Shown: in pieces, positions 26,421-35,702 of the stretch
Layout: every line of letters begins with the position of its first letter
How positions within the stretch are numbered: the stretch's first letter is position 1
DNA from: Crocinitomix sp.
GTDB lineage: Bacteria; Bacteroidota; Bacteroidia; Flavobacteriales_D; Crocinitomicaceae
Direction: 5' to 3'
NCBI GenBank assembly: GCA_013138735.1
Contig: WTCE01000009.1
Span: 89,705 to 153,704, forward strand
DNA: 64,000 nucleotides
Program-made: the position numbers and the translations under genes
The notes under the pieces: model-generated
The model's input: the letters and a program-made list of their open reading frames with translations, nothing else
Database searches by the model: none
Told to the model about the DNA's origin: nothing

Positions 26421-27782
26421 ATGACAGCTAATATGAAATCAATGAAAGGCATTCTATTTTTAATCCTGATTGCAGGCTCTATAACTACTGCTTACGGTCA
26501 AAAACACAAGGAATACTATGCGGATGGTACGGTAAAAGAAGCGGGGAAATATAAAAAGGACAAACCTGTTGGCAAATGGCTTTTTTATCATAAAAACGGC
26601 GAATTACGCGGTGAAGGCAAATATAAAAACGGAGAAAAAGTAGGAACTTGGAATTATTATCATGATAGCAAGGCCATAATGGAAACAGGTAATTTTGTTA
26701 ATGGCAATAAAGAGGGAGAGTGGATTTCGTATTTCGATAACTGTAAAATTTTATCGCAAGGTAACTTTGTTAATGGAGAAGAAAGTGGTGTTTGGCGTTA
26801 TTATTACCGCCTTGGAATTTTGAAAAGCGAAGGACAGTTCGACGAAGGCGCTCAAGTTGGCGTTTGGTCTTATTACTATGAAAACGCACAGTTAAAAGAA
26901 ACTGGAGTTTGGAAAAACAATAAGAATGAGGGTGTTTGGAAATTCTATTACGAGGATGGAACATTATGGAAAACAGGGGATTGGAAAGCTGGAATTCAAG
27001 ACGGTGTATGGACTTACTATAACACTCTTGGGAATTTAGAAGAAAGAGGTGAATGGAAAAGCGGTAAACAAGAGGGATTATGGGAATATTACTATCCGTC
27101 AGGTAAGATAAAAGATGCCGGAAGATGGCTAAAGGGGAAACAGGTCGGTGAATGGACGTATTATTATGAAAACGGACTATTAGAAAAAAGAGGAAGTTGG
27201 GAAAACGAATTTAACGTTGGTGAATGGAGCTATTATTTTGAAAATGGCAAGATTGACAAAATCGGGGATCGGGCTAAGGGACATTCAATTGGAGTTTGGA
27301 CTTATTACCATCAAAACGGCAATAAAAAAGAAGAGGGAGAATATGATAAGGAGGGAAAAGAAACAGGAATTTGGAAAATTTATCATGAAAATGGAAGTCT
27401 GTCACGGGAAGGCGAATGGCTTGATGGCAAACAAAATGGACGTTGGAAATACTATAACGAGGAAGGTAAATTAGTTGAAGAAGGATTTTGGGATAATGGC
27501 ATTCAGAATGGCGTTTGGCTTTATTATTACGACAGTGGGAAACTAAAAAACCAAGGGAATTGGAAAAAGGGTACCCAAACGGGTGAATGGATGTACTATT
27601 ATTTAAATGGAAAATTAATGGAGCATGGTTTCTGGAAAGCCGGTGTGCAAGATGGTAAATGGCTTTATTATCATGAAAACGGAAAGAAACAACGCGAAGG
27701 GCAATTCAGAAATGGAGACGCTTACGGTGAATGGAAAAATTATAATTTAAGTGGAAAGTACACTACTTCTATCTATTATTAG
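26421..27782 (+). CDS. Exported MORN_2 (YwqK-like) repeat protein, about 18 repeats
   Basis: A 453-residue protein. A signal peptide (best read from MKGILFLILIAGSITTAYGQ) precedes about 18 tandem 23-residue units of the form G-x-W-x-Y-Y-x-x-N-G-x-L-x-x-x-G, such as GVWSYYYENAQLKETG. In databases these repeats are often labelled YwqK toxin-antitoxin antitoxin, but nothing here supports a toxin-antitoxin role. The repeat number is high for the family. Met codons at residues 1, 5 and 8 are all possible starts; the third gives the most compact signal peptide. It sits 6 bases upstream of the RelA/SpoT gene. Confidence 0.85.
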   Translation: MTANMKSMKGILFLILIAGSITTAYGQKHKEYYADGTVKEAGKYKKDKPVGKWLFYHKNGELRGEGKYKNGEKVGTWNYYHDSKAIMETGNFVNGNKEGEWISYFDNCKILSQGNFVNGEESGVWRYYYRLGILKSEGQFDEGAQVGVWSYYYENAQLKETGVWKNNKNEGVWKFYYEDGTLWKTGDWKAGIQDGVWTYYNTLGNLEERGEWKSGKQEGLWEYYYPSGKIKDAGRWLKGKQVGEWTYYYENGLLEKRGSWENEFNVGEWSYYFENGKIDKIGDRAKGHSIGVWTYYHQNGNKKEEGEYDKEGKETGIWKIYHENGSLSREGEWLDGKQNGRWKYYNEEGKLVEEGFWDNGIQNGVWLYYYDSGKLKNQGNWKKGTQTGEWMYYYLNGKLMEHGFWKAGVQDGKWLYYHENGKKQREGQFRNGDAYGEWKNYNLSGKYTTSIYY

Positions 27783-27788
27783 AATTGA

Positions 27789-30002
27789 ATGGCTGCAAAG
27801 AATAAAGATATTGATTTAGAAAAAGAAAGGGTTGAAATCCTCAATGCCTACGCAGGACTGTTGAGAGCGAGTAAATCAATGCGAGACAAAGAGGATACGC
27901 GTCTCATCAGAAAAGCATTTAACGTTGCTGTTGAAGCACATAGCGATATGCGCCGAAAATCTGGCGAACCTTATATTTTTCACCCAATTGCAGTAGCGCG
28001 TATTTGTGCTGAGGAAATGGGCCTTGGTACAACTTCTATCGTTTGTGCATTATTGCATGACACGGTTGAGGACACCTATATCACCTTGCAAGATATTGAG
28101 GATATTTTTGGATTAAAGGCCAGATCAATTATTAATGGCTTAACCAAAATCCCTGAAGTATTTGATGATAACATCTCGATACAAGCTGAGAATTTCAGAA
28201 AGCTTATCCTTACCATTTCGGATGATTTACGCGTAGCATTTATAAAAATTGCAGATCGTTTGCATAACATGCGAACCTTAGACTCTATGCGACCAGACAA
28301 GCAATTAAAAATTGCTTCGGAAACTGAATTTTTATACGCGCCCCTCGCCCACCGACTTGGATTTAACGCAATCAAGAATGAATTTGAGGACATTATATTC
28401 AAATACAAAGAACCGGTAATTTATCAGCAGCTTGAGAAAAAATTAGAAAAAACAGCAGCCGTTCGTAATCGTTTTATTCGCCAATTCACCAATCCAATTA
28501 AGGAGGCAATGGAAGCGCAAGATTATGAGTTTAGTATTAAAGCCCGAACAAAAAGTATCCCTTCTATATTCAAGAAAATCCACACTAAGAATGTAACTTT
28601 TGATGAAATTTATGACATTTTCGCTATTCGAATTATCATAGATACACCACTTGAATCTGAAAAAGCAGAGGCTTGGAAAATTTACAGTATTGTGACTGAT
28701 TTTTACCAACCGAATCCTGATCGTTTGCGTGATTGGATTTCAATCCCTAAGGCCAACGGTTATGAGTCCTTACACACTACTGTAATGAGTCCAACAGGTA
28801 AATGGGTAGAAGTTCAAATTCGCTCAAAACGAATGGATGAAATTGCTGAAAAAGGATATGCGGCACACTGGAAATACAAAGATGACAACCCCACGGTTAG
28901 CACATTTGACCGCTGGGTTGGAGAAATACGTGATTTATTAGAAAATCCTGACACAGACGCCGAGGAATTTATTAACGAGTTTAAATTAAACTTGTTTAGT
29001 GATGAGATTTATATTTTCACTCCAAAAGGAGACTTGCGAGTACTGCCTACCAACTCTACCACACTAGATTTTGCTTTTGATATTCATACAGATATTGGTT
29101 TATCTTGTATTGGCGCCAAAGTCAATAGTAAATTAATGCCGCTAAGCCACGTGCTTAAAAGTGGTGATCAGGTAGAAATATTGCGCTCAAAAAAGCAAAA
29201 ACCAAAAGAAGGTTGGCTAAAATTTGTCGCTACAGCCCGCGCTAAATCCAAAATTAAATCGGCTTTAAAGGAAGAACAAAAACTAATTTCGGCTGACGGA
29301 AAAGAAATATTGAGGAGAAAGTTCAATCAGTTAAAAGTAAACTTTTTAGGTGAAAACGTACATATTGTCGAAAAGCATTTGGGCATATCTGGTGGCGCAA
29401 TGGAACTTTATTATCAAATAGCGAAAGGCAAACTAAACCTTTCTAAATTACGAGAAATAAAAATTGAAAACAAGAATTTCGTCACTCCTAAAATAATTCG
29501 TAAAGAACCGGATGGCGCCAACCTAGAAGAAATTATTTCTAGAATTAACACCAAGAAAGACACGATTGTCATTGGTGATGACTTTAAAGAAATTGAATAT
29601 AAGTTAGCAAACTGCTGCAACCCCATACCGGGTGATCGTGTATTTGGATTTGTAACGGTGTCTGAAGGCATAAAAATTCACCGTACCAATTGTCCAAATG
29701 CAACGCAACTAATGTCGCAATACGCATACCGCGTTTTAAAGGCCAACTGGAAAAGCGACCGCATGAGCGAAAGACTTTGCGGTTTATTAATCACGGGGAT
29801 TGATGATCTTGGAATTGTAAATAACATTACCAACATTATTTCTGCACAGCATGAAGTCAATATGAAATCCATTAGCTTTGAAAGCAATGACGGCATTTTT
29901 GAAGGGCGAATCATGCTCTACGTTTATGATACAGAGCATTTGGATCAGCTCATTTTAAAATTTGAGCAAATTGATGGTGTCAAAGCTGTTGACAGATTTT
30001 AA
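27789..30002 (+). CDS. RelA/SpoT family (p)ppGpp synthetase/hydrolase
   Basis: A 737-residue regulator of the stringent response. The N-terminal HD hydrolase domain has the metal ligands His51, His65 and His90-Asp91 (ALLHDTVEDTY), so hydrolase activity is expected. The synthetase domain (about 230-350) contains YDIFAIRIIIDT, SIPKANGYESLHTTV and VEVQIRSKRMDE. TGS (about 400-460) and C-terminal ACT (about 660-737) domains follow. The motifs for both activities look intact, as in SpoT/Rel. It follows the MORN_2 protein gene closely and may share its promoter. Confidence 0.95.
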   Translation: MAAKNKDIDLEKERVEILNAYAGLLRASKSMRDKEDTRLIRKAFNVAVEAHSDMRRKSGEPYIFHPIAVARICAEEMGLGTTSIVCALLHDTVEDTYITLQDIEDIFGLKARSIINGLTKIPEVFDDNISIQAENFRKLILTISDDLRVAFIKIADRLHNMRTLDSMRPDKQLKIASETEFLYAPLAHRLGFNAIKNEFEDIIFKYKEPVIYQQLEKKLEKTAAVRNRFIRQFTNPIKEAMEAQDYEFSIKARTKSIPSIFKKIHTKNVTFDEIYDIFAIRIIIDTPLESEKAEAWKIYSIVTDFYQPNPDRLRDWISIPKANGYESLHTTVMSPTGKWVEVQIRSKRMDEIAEKGYAAHWKYKDDNPTVSTFDRWVGEIRDLLENPDTDAEEFINEFKLNLFSDEIYIFTPKGDLRVLPTNSTTLDFAFDIHTDIGLSCIGAKVNSKLMPLSHVLKSGDQVEILRSKKQKPKEGWLKFVATARAKSKIKSALKEEQKLISADGKEILRRKFNQLKVNFLGENVHIVEKHLGISGGAMELYYQIAKGKLNLSKLREIKIENKNFVTPKIIRKEPDGANLEEIISRINTKKDTIVIGDDFKEIEYKLANCCNPIPGDRVFGFVTVSEGIKIHRTNCPNATQLMSQYAYRVLKANWKSDRMSERLCGLLITGIDDLGIVNNITNIISAQHEVNMKSISFESNDGIFEGRIMLYVYDTEHLDQLILKFEQIDGVKAVDRF

Positions 30003-30139
30003 ATCGTCATTAGTCAAAAAATGAATTAACAAATGGTATTTACTTCACTGCGAATTAGATATTCTCAAATTAACTCAACTAGAAAATGACACTCTAAACT
30101 TATTGAACTAAAATTAATCACTAATCAAGTCAAATTGCA

Positions 30140-30203
30140 TTGATAATTGATAATTGCTCCTTGACAATTGTTCCTTGATAAATTGCCCATTGATAATTGA
30201 TAT
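30140..30203. repeat. Tandem 7-bp repeat array, unit GATAATT
   Basis: Nine consecutive units in 7-base register with one 8-base slip: GATAATT, GATAATT, GCTCCTT, GACAATT, GTTCCTT, GATAAATT, GCCCATT, GATAATT, GATATTT. It lies between the RelA/SpoT gene and the Fur-family gene. Period and style match the AGTACT arrays around the four-helix-bundle gene, though the unit sequence differs. The rest of this 240-base gap is AT-rich with no gene. Confidence 0.8.
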
Positions 30204-30219
30204 TTCAGTTAAAATTAGT

Positions 30220-30227
30220 TAACTTTA
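30220..30227 (+). promoter_or_regulatory. Possible -7 promoter element of the Fur-family gene
   Basis: TAACTTTA matches TAnnTTTG in seven of eight positions, lies 19 bases before the ATG, and has a TTG 20 bases upstream (30197-30199), close to the spacing known for Bacteroidota -33/-7 promoters. The -33 TTG would sit in the last unit of the GATAATT array. Confidence 0.45.
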
Positions 30228-30246
30228 AGCTCCCTAATATGCCTAA

Positions 30247-30699
30247 ATGGAAAAAGAACAGTTACAAGAAAAGGTTAAAGATATTTTTTGCGATTTCTTA
30301 GAGCAAAAAGGTCATAGAAAAACCCCAGAACGGTTCGCTATTTTGGCGGAAATATACGCTCAAAAAGGTCATTTCGACATTGAATCACTTTATGTCAAAA
30401 TGAAGAATAAAAATTATCGTGTAAGCCGTGCAACACTTTACAATACAATTGAGCTATTGCTAAGTTCTGACTTGGTGCGCAAACATCAATTTGGAAATAA
30501 CATTGCCCAATTTGAAAAATCACACGGTTTTCAACAGCATGATCATATTATTTGCACGGACACTGGAGATGTCATTGAATTTTGTGATCCACGCATTGAA
30601 AAAATCAAAGCTACAGTTGAAGAATTATTTAATATAAAGGTACACCACCATTCATTATACTTTTACGGTGAACGGACAGATACTAAAAGTAAAAAGTAA
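30247..30699 (+). CDS. Fur-family metalloregulator
   Basis: A 150-residue repressor of the Fur/PerR/Zur family. The winged-helix domain ([20 protein letters not shown], then [20 protein letters not shown]) covers about 20-85. The dimerisation domain has metal-site candidates in [20 protein letters not shown] and the HHHSLYFYG segment near the end. The structural CxxC pairs of many Fur proteins are absent. Whether it senses iron, zinc or peroxide cannot be decided by eye. A STAS-domain gene follows after 2 bases. Confidence 0.88.
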   Translation: MEKEQLQEKVKDIFCDFLEQKGHRKTPERFAILAEIYAQKGHFDIESLYVKMKNKNYRVSRATLYNTIELLLSSDLVRKHQFGNNIAQFEKSHGFQQHDHIICTDTGDVIEFCDPRIEKIKATVEELFNIKVHHHSLYFYGERTDTKSKK

Positions 30700-30701
30700 C
30701 T

Positions 30702-31052
30702 ATGAGTTTAACTTTATCACAAGCAGCCCGCGAAAATTGCAGTGAAATTTTAGTTGAGGGCTCTGGTTTATCTGAAATTGATTTTGAAGAATTGCTCACT
30801 ATTGTGGATTCTGAAATCGATAATTCACAAGCAAATTTGATTTTGAACCTAGAAAAGGTCAGAATCTTGAATAGTTTAGGAATAAATACCTTAATAAAAA
30901 TTTTTACAAAATGTAGAAATAACGGGGGAGACATGTACATTGTTAATATCTCTGATAAAATTAATCAAGTACTTTTGCTTACTAAGTTAAATACAGTTCT
31001 TAATATTGCAAACTCAACTGCTGAGGCAGAAGAAAATTTTAATTTGATTTAA
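30702..31052 (+). CDS. STAS-domain protein (anti-sigma factor antagonist-like)
   Basis: A 116-residue single STAS domain. The typical strand-helix sequence ANLILNLEKVRILNSLGINTL places Ser at the position where SpoIIAA/RsbV proteins are phosphorylated (NSLGIN). Such proteins work in partner-switching modules that are reset by PP2C/SpoIIE phosphatases. One such phosphatase is encoded 5.6 kb away in this window, but no anti-sigma kinase is nearby. The gene follows the Fur-family gene by 2 bases and ends at a strong terminator. Confidence 0.85.
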   Translation: MSLTLSQAARENCSEILVEGSGLSEIDFEELLTIVDSEIDNSQANLILNLEKVRILNSLGINTLIKIFTKCRNNGGDMYIVNISDKINQVLLLTKLNTVLNIANSTAEAEENFNLI

Positions 31053-31075
31053 AAGAAATTTCAAAATCAAAGAGA

Positions 31076-31123
31076 CTTCCGTTTCAATTTGGATCCGCCA
31101 AAAGAAACGGTGTTTTTTTTTTA
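31076..31123 (+). terminator. Stem-loop terminator
   Basis: CCGTTTC pairs with GAAACGG across an 18-base loop and is followed by TG and eleven or more T. It closes the Fur-STAS unit before purA. Confidence 0.85.
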
Positions 31124-31152
31124 TTTCTTAATTAGCTAATAAAGAAAGACAA

Positions 31153-32424
31153 ATGAATAAAGTGGATGTTTTATTGGGATTACAGTGGGGCGACGAAGGC
31201 AAAGGTAAAATTGTTGATGTTGTTACTCCAGACTACGATATAATCGCAAGATTTCAAGGAGGACCAAATGCAGGTCATACCCTAATTTTTGATGACCAAA
31301 AATATGTATTGCACACAATTCCATCTGGAATTTTCAGAGACAATACAACCAATATTATTGGAAACGGTGTAGTTATTGATCCCATCATTTTTAAGGATGA
31401 AATTGATAAACTAGAAGCGGTTGGTATTGATGTAACCTCTAGGTTATTGATTTCCAAAAAAGCCCATCTTATTGTTCCAACGCACAAGATTTTGGATAAA
31501 TATTCTGAAGAGCAAAAAGGAAAGAATAAAATTGGTTCTACGTTAAAAGGTATTGGTCCAACATACATGGATAAAACGGGTAGAAACGGTTTGAGAATGG
31601 GAGATTCATTAGCTCCTAATTTCAGAGAAAAATATAATGCTTTGCAAGAAAAGCATAAAACTATTTTAGGTGAGTATGATTATGCTGATTTATTAGCTGA
31701 GTTAGAAACCAAGTGGTTTGAGGCAATGGAATTCATGTCTAAATTTACATTGATTGACAGCGAACATTATATTAACAACGCACTTAATAAAGGGCAAACA
31801 GTTTTAGCAGAAGGCGCACAAGGCACCATGTTAGACGTTGATTTTGGAACTTATCCATTTGTAACATCTTCTAACACAATTACTGCTGGAACTTGCACAG
31901 GGCTTGGTGTAGCTCCAAACAGAATTGGAGAAGTAATAGGGATATTTAAAGCCTATTGCACACGTGTTGGTAGCGGTCCATTCCCTTCTGAATTAGACAA
32001 TGAAGTTGGCGAAAGAATTCGTGAAATTGGACATGAGTACGGTGCAACTACTGGACGTGACCGAAGATGTGGATGGATTGATATTCCAGCTTTGAAATAT
32101 GCCATCATGATAAATGGTGCAACGCAACTTTCAATGATGAAAGCTGATGTACTAGATAGCTTTGACGAAATTCAAGTTTGTACCCATTATGACATTGACG
32201 GTGAAAAATTTGATTACTTCCCATACGATATCAACTCTTTAAACGTTGTTCCAGTATATGAAAGCGTAAAAGGTTGGAATCAAGATCTAACTGGAATGCG
32301 TGACATGAAAGATGCGCCACAAGCATTTTTAGACTATATCACATATTTGGAACGAGAATTGCAAACACCTATAACAATTGTGTCTGTAGGACCAGATAGA
32401 GAGCAAACGATTATTAGAAAATAA
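31153..32424 (+). CDS. purA: Adenylosuccinate synthase
   Basis: Condenses IMP with aspartate using GTP, the first committed step of AMP synthesis. At 423 residues it has the family length. The P-loop-like QWGDEGKGK (11-19), GPNAGHT, GSTLKGIGPTYMDK (the IMP-binding region), TTGRDRRCGW and the final VSVGPDREQTI are all present. The OstA-like gene follows one base after its stop codon, so the two are co-transcribed. Confidence 0.97.
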   Translation: MNKVDVLLGLQWGDEGKGKIVDVVTPDYDIIARFQGGPNAGHTLIFDDQKYVLHTIPSGIFRDNTTNIIGNGVVIDPIIFKDEIDKLEAVGIDVTSRLLISKKAHLIVPTHKILDKYSEEQKGKNKIGSTLKGIGPTYMDKTGRNGLRMGDSLAPNFREKYNALQEKHKTILGEYDYADLLAELETKWFEAMEFMSKFTLIDSEHYINNALNKGQTVLAEGAQGTMLDVDFGTYPFVTSSNTITAGTCTGLGVAPNRIGEVIGIFKAYCTRVGSGPFPSELDNEVGERIREIGHEYGATTGRDRRCGWIDIPALKYAIMINGATQLSMMKADVLDSFDEIQVCTHYDIDGEKFDYFPYDINSLNVVPVYESVKGWNQDLTGMRDMKDAPQAFLDYITYLERELQTPITIVSVGPDREQTIIRK

Positions 32425-32425
32425 C

Positions 32426-33964
32426 TTGTTTACAAAAACAAACATATTAATAACGGCGCTTTTAATAAGCGCCGTTTTTATTCCACATACTAATTGGAGC
32501 CAGGACGAAAATATTCGCCTAGTTTTCGCTGAGGATGTGGTTAATTCTGTGGTTCATAAAAATACAACCGTGGCCAAGGGACATGTTGAATTTAAGCATG
32601 GCAACACACGTTTGTTTTGCGACTCCGCCTTATACTTTCAAGACTTGAACATTGTAAACGCTTATGGAGATGTACAAATCAACCAAGGTGATACGGTTAA
32701 TTTATTTTGTGATTCCTTAATTTTCAACGGCAATACCAACAAATCGAAGCTATTAAGCAATGTACGATTTCGCGATAGTGAGTATATCATGCTCACGGAC
32801 TCCTTGCACTATGATGGAAACACTTCAATCGGTTCATATACCAACCACGCCAAGATTTCAAGCATCAATTCAGACTTAAAATTAACTTCAGTTAAAGGCT
32901 ATTATCATTCTACCTCTAAAATCTTTTATTTTAAAGATAGCGTGCATATTGAGGACCCTAAATACGAGCTTTTTGCAGATACTTTAGAATTTAGAACCAT
33001 TCCTGCTAGCGCACATTTTCATGGGCCAACAACTATTTTATTTGACTCGTCAACCGTAGAGTGTAATAAAGGTATTTATTTTTCAAAAGAAGAGCGCGTG
33101 CAATTGTGGAACGGCGCAACATTGATTGAACCTGGCCGCAGTTTCTACGCAGACAGTTTACTCTTTAATCAAAAAACGGGTTTTGGCGAAGGTTTTTGTA
33201 ATGTTGTTATGTACGACACTACTGAACAAGTTAAATTTTTGTCAGATTATTTATTGAAGAAACCGAAAAATTCAGCGCTTATTTTAAAGGACAACGCACG
33301 CATTTTTCAATATTCAGAAACAGATACACTTTATTTAGCAGGAGACACAATCACCTACTACCAAGACACCATAACAAATGCAAAGCAATCCATTTTTGAA
33401 AACAATGTAGCTATAATTAATGGCGACAATTTCATTCGTTGCGATTCGGCTTATTTTAGTGAAACAGATTCTATTTTAAAACTACATAAGGATCCTATTA
33501 TTTGGAATGGCGACATGCAAATTTTTGCTGATTCAATTTTGACAACATATTACGATAATGAGTTTCACAAAATGTATATGTACCATAATGCTTTGCTTAT
33601 TTCAGCCCATGAAAATGACACCATCCATTATGATCAAATGAAAGGCAAGTTTATGACGGCCACATTAGATTCGAGTAAAATTAAACAGATTAGAATTGAA
33701 CAAAATGCCCAAAGTTTATACTACGCCGAAGACACTAAAACTGACTCTGCAGGTGTTGAATTTAAAACACTAAAAGGCATGGATAGAAAGGATTGTAGTG
33801 AAATTGTATTTCGATTTTTAGATGGCGAGATTCAGCGTATCACATTCGTTGACAATCCTACGAGCACATTTTACCCTATGAACCAAATTCCACCAAAAGA
33901 ACTTTATTTTAAAGGATTTTCATGGGAGATTCACAGAAAACCGGACAGTCCTTTTGAGGAATAA
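32426..33964 (+). CDS. OstA/LptA-like LPS transport protein
   Basis: A 512-residue exported beta-rich protein. The only plausible start is TTG, one base after the purA stop, because the signal peptide (FTKTNILITALLISAVFIP) begins there and the next Met lies over 100 residues inside. The repeated pattern DSALYF, GDVQINQGDTVNLFCDSLIF and NVRFRDSEYIMLTDSLHYD matches the OstA-like N-terminal fold that forms the periplasmic LPS bridge. In Bacteroidota such long OstA-like proteins replace the short LptA. It probably acts in lipopolysaccharide transport between the two membranes. Confidence 0.85.
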   Translation: MFTKTNILITALLISAVFIPHTNWSQDENIRLVFAEDVVNSVVHKNTTVAKGHVEFKHGNTRLFCDSALYFQDLNIVNAYGDVQINQGDTVNLFCDSLIFNGNTNKSKLLSNVRFRDSEYIMLTDSLHYDGNTSIGSYTNHAKISSINSDLKLTSVKGYYHSTSKIFYFKDSVHIEDPKYELFADTLEFRTIPASAHFHGPTTILFDSSTVECNKGIYFSKEERVQLWNGATLIEPGRSFYADSLLFNQKTGFGEGFCNVVMYDTTEQVKFLSDYLLKKPKNSALILKDNARIFQYSETDTLYLAGDTITYYQDTITNAKQSIFENNVAIINGDNFIRCDSAYFSETDSILKLHKDPIIWNGDMQIFADSILTTYYDNEFHKMYMYHNALLISAHENDTIHYDQMKGKFMTATLDSSKIKQIRIEQNAQSLYYAEDTKTDSAGVEFKTLKGMDRKDCSEIVFRFLDGEIQRITFVDNPTSTFYPMNQIPPKELYFKGFSWEIHRKPDSPFEE

Positions 33965-34004
33965 TTTTATCTTTAGGTTTTAGAATAAACGACTAAGAAG
34001 TATT

Positions 34005-34550
34005 ATGAAAGGGAAATTAATTGGCATTGGAGCAATCACATCAATTCTTGCATTGCTTATGGTGGCTACAGTTATTGCCATGGGCGGCGAATTTTTCTCG
34101 GCTGTTAATTTTCAAATCCTCATTGTTGTATTTACCATTTCAATAGTCATGTCGGGCACTTATTTACTCAATGCACACAGCTCGCAAACGAACGCAACAA
34201 TTAAATTGGGAATCGGAGTCCTTGGCCTCGCATTAATCATTTTCTCAGCATTGGTTAGCTTCAATATCATTCCTATTCTTACGACCTACAATTGGTTAAT
34301 CACTCTTGGAATTCTTTATGTGCTTTTGGTTCAGTTACAATTGCTACAGTGGGGCAATTCACCTTCAATTATTTCTAAAATTTGCGCCTTTATTGTGATT
34401 CTCACTAATTTGTTTTTAATCATATTTTTCATTGCAAAATGGCGTTACTCAGCTATTTCGAGTGTAATTGATATTGCGGTAGTGCTTAGTGTGGTCGCTT
34501 TCTTAATCGGTGTTATTGCCAATAAAAAGAAGGTTGTTGAGGCGGCTTGA
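34005..34550 (+). CDS. Hypothetical multi-pass membrane protein
   Basis: A 181-residue protein that is almost entirely hydrophobic, with about six predicted transmembrane helices and a short basic C-terminus (ANKKKVVEAA). I do not recognise the family. A near-consensus -7 element TATCTTTA lies about 30 bases upstream, so it may have its own promoter. Confidence 0.75.
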   Translation: MKGKLIGIGAITSILALLMVATVIAMGGEFFSAVNFQILIVVFTISIVMSGTYLLNAHSSQTNATIKLGIGVLGLALIIFSALVSFNIIPILTTYNWLITLGILYVLLVQLQLLQWGNSPSIISKICAFIVILTNLFLIIFFIAKWRYSAISSVIDIAVVLSVVAFLIGVIANKKKVVEAA

Positions 34551-34649
34551 TTGAATCACCTCAAACAGATTCATCCTTTCATCCCATATTAAGTCTAAAC
34601 CTCTCTTTCTAATCCCCAACCAATTTTACTATTTTACCGTAATCACAGT

Positions 34650-35576
34650 ATGAAGAAGTTTATTGTAATCATTACTTGCTTTCTATTCACCCAAAACCTC
34701 GCAGCTCAAACCCCAGATTATTTTGGAAATAACCCAACTTGGTCTGACCAATATGATGACATAATTGGAGAAGTCCCCATTTATAATAAGCACACCTATC
34801 TTCTCGACGGCACAGAGACAATAGGCGCCTATACCTATCATATTATGCGTTATCGAAACTACACGTCTAACGACTATTGGGGGCCCTTTGTTTATCAAGC
34901 AGAATATGCTTCATTAAAAGTGAGACAAGAAGGTAGAAGCGTTTACTACTATGACACCGTAGCCGAATTTGATTCTCTATTGATTTCTTATGAACTTGAG
35001 GTTGGAGATGATTTAATTGGACAGCCAGGCTACTTTTTTCCATCAAGCGTCATTACTGATATAGATTCAATTTTGGTTGATGATACCTATAGGCGCGTTC
35101 TATATTTTGATGGGGGTGAACCAAATGCAAGATATATTGAAGGCATAGCTTATTTATGGGGAGAATTAGACCATAACTATGGCAGTTGCTTTGCACAGAT
35201 GCATATTATAGATTATGAACCCTCATTTGGCACTTATGGCTTTAATTGTTATGGAGAAAATGGCAGTTCACTATATAAACCCTTACCGGATTTAAGTTGC
35301 AATTTCACGCTGGGTATAACTGAAAGTGAACCATCCAATCAATTACCACTTGTCTTCCCAAATCCAGCATCTACAGATCTTTTGATAAGATTCAATCAAA
35401 CTGAAATAGACAAAATAGAAATCCTCAATTTATTAGGGCAGGTTATAAAATCTTACCCTACTAACAGTCAAAACATTCAAACACTAGATATTAAAGATAT
35501 TCCTGAAGGAATGTATCTGATACAATTCAGTGAAAAAGGAATTATAAAAACGCAAGAGAAGTTGATTAAGCGTTAA
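34650..35576 (+). CDS. T9SS type A cargo protein, unknown function
   Basis: A 308-residue secreted protein. The signal peptide (MKKFIVIITCFLFTQNLAAQ) leads into a domain of about 200 residues rich in Tyr and Asp (for example YTYHIMRYRNYTSNDYWGP) that I do not recognise. It ends in a T9SS type A sorting domain (LPLVFPNPASTDLLIRFN ... IPEGMYLIQFSEKG ... KLIKR). It should be exported by the type IX system and be surface-bound or released. It is transcribed alone. Confidence 0.88.
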   Translation: MKKFIVIITCFLFTQNLAAQTPDYFGNNPTWSDQYDDIIGEVPIYNKHTYLLDGTETIGAYTYHIMRYRNYTSNDYWGPFVYQAEYASLKVRQEGRSVYYYDTVAEFDSLLISYELEVGDDLIGQPGYFFPSSVITDIDSILVDDTYRRVLYFDGGEPNARYIEGIAYLWGELDHNYGSCFAQMHIIDYEPSFGTYGFNCYGENGSSLYKPLPDLSCNFTLGITESEPSNQLPLVFPNPASTDLLIRFNQTEIDKIEILNLLGQVIKSYPTNSQNIQTLDIKDIPEGMYLIQFSEKGIIKTQEKLIKR

Positions 35577-35679
35577 AATTTCTCCCCCTAAACGAAGCTG
35601 CAAGCGGCATTCATTAACAAAACAGCATTAATAAGTACCTGACCTACACTGTTTGTGGTGCGTCCGAATAGCGTAATTT

Positions 35680-35687
35680 TACCTTTG
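35680..35687 (+). promoter_or_regulatory. -7 promoter element of lpxD
   Basis: TACCTTTG, an exact TAnnTTTG match 15 bases before the chosen ATG. Its position inside a possible longer frame starting at 35655 supports the later start. Confidence 0.55.
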
Positions 35688-35702
35688 GATAATAGTACGC
35701 TA

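Noticed and set aside
26421..27782. Toxin-antitoxin system based on YwqK-type repeats
   Set aside because: No toxin-like gene is adjacent; the neighbours are RelA/SpoT and an unrelated divergent operon. The label comes from database naming only.
35655..35702. Longer N-terminus for LpxD
   Set aside because: The added residues do not resemble LpxD and a -7 promoter element lies within them.
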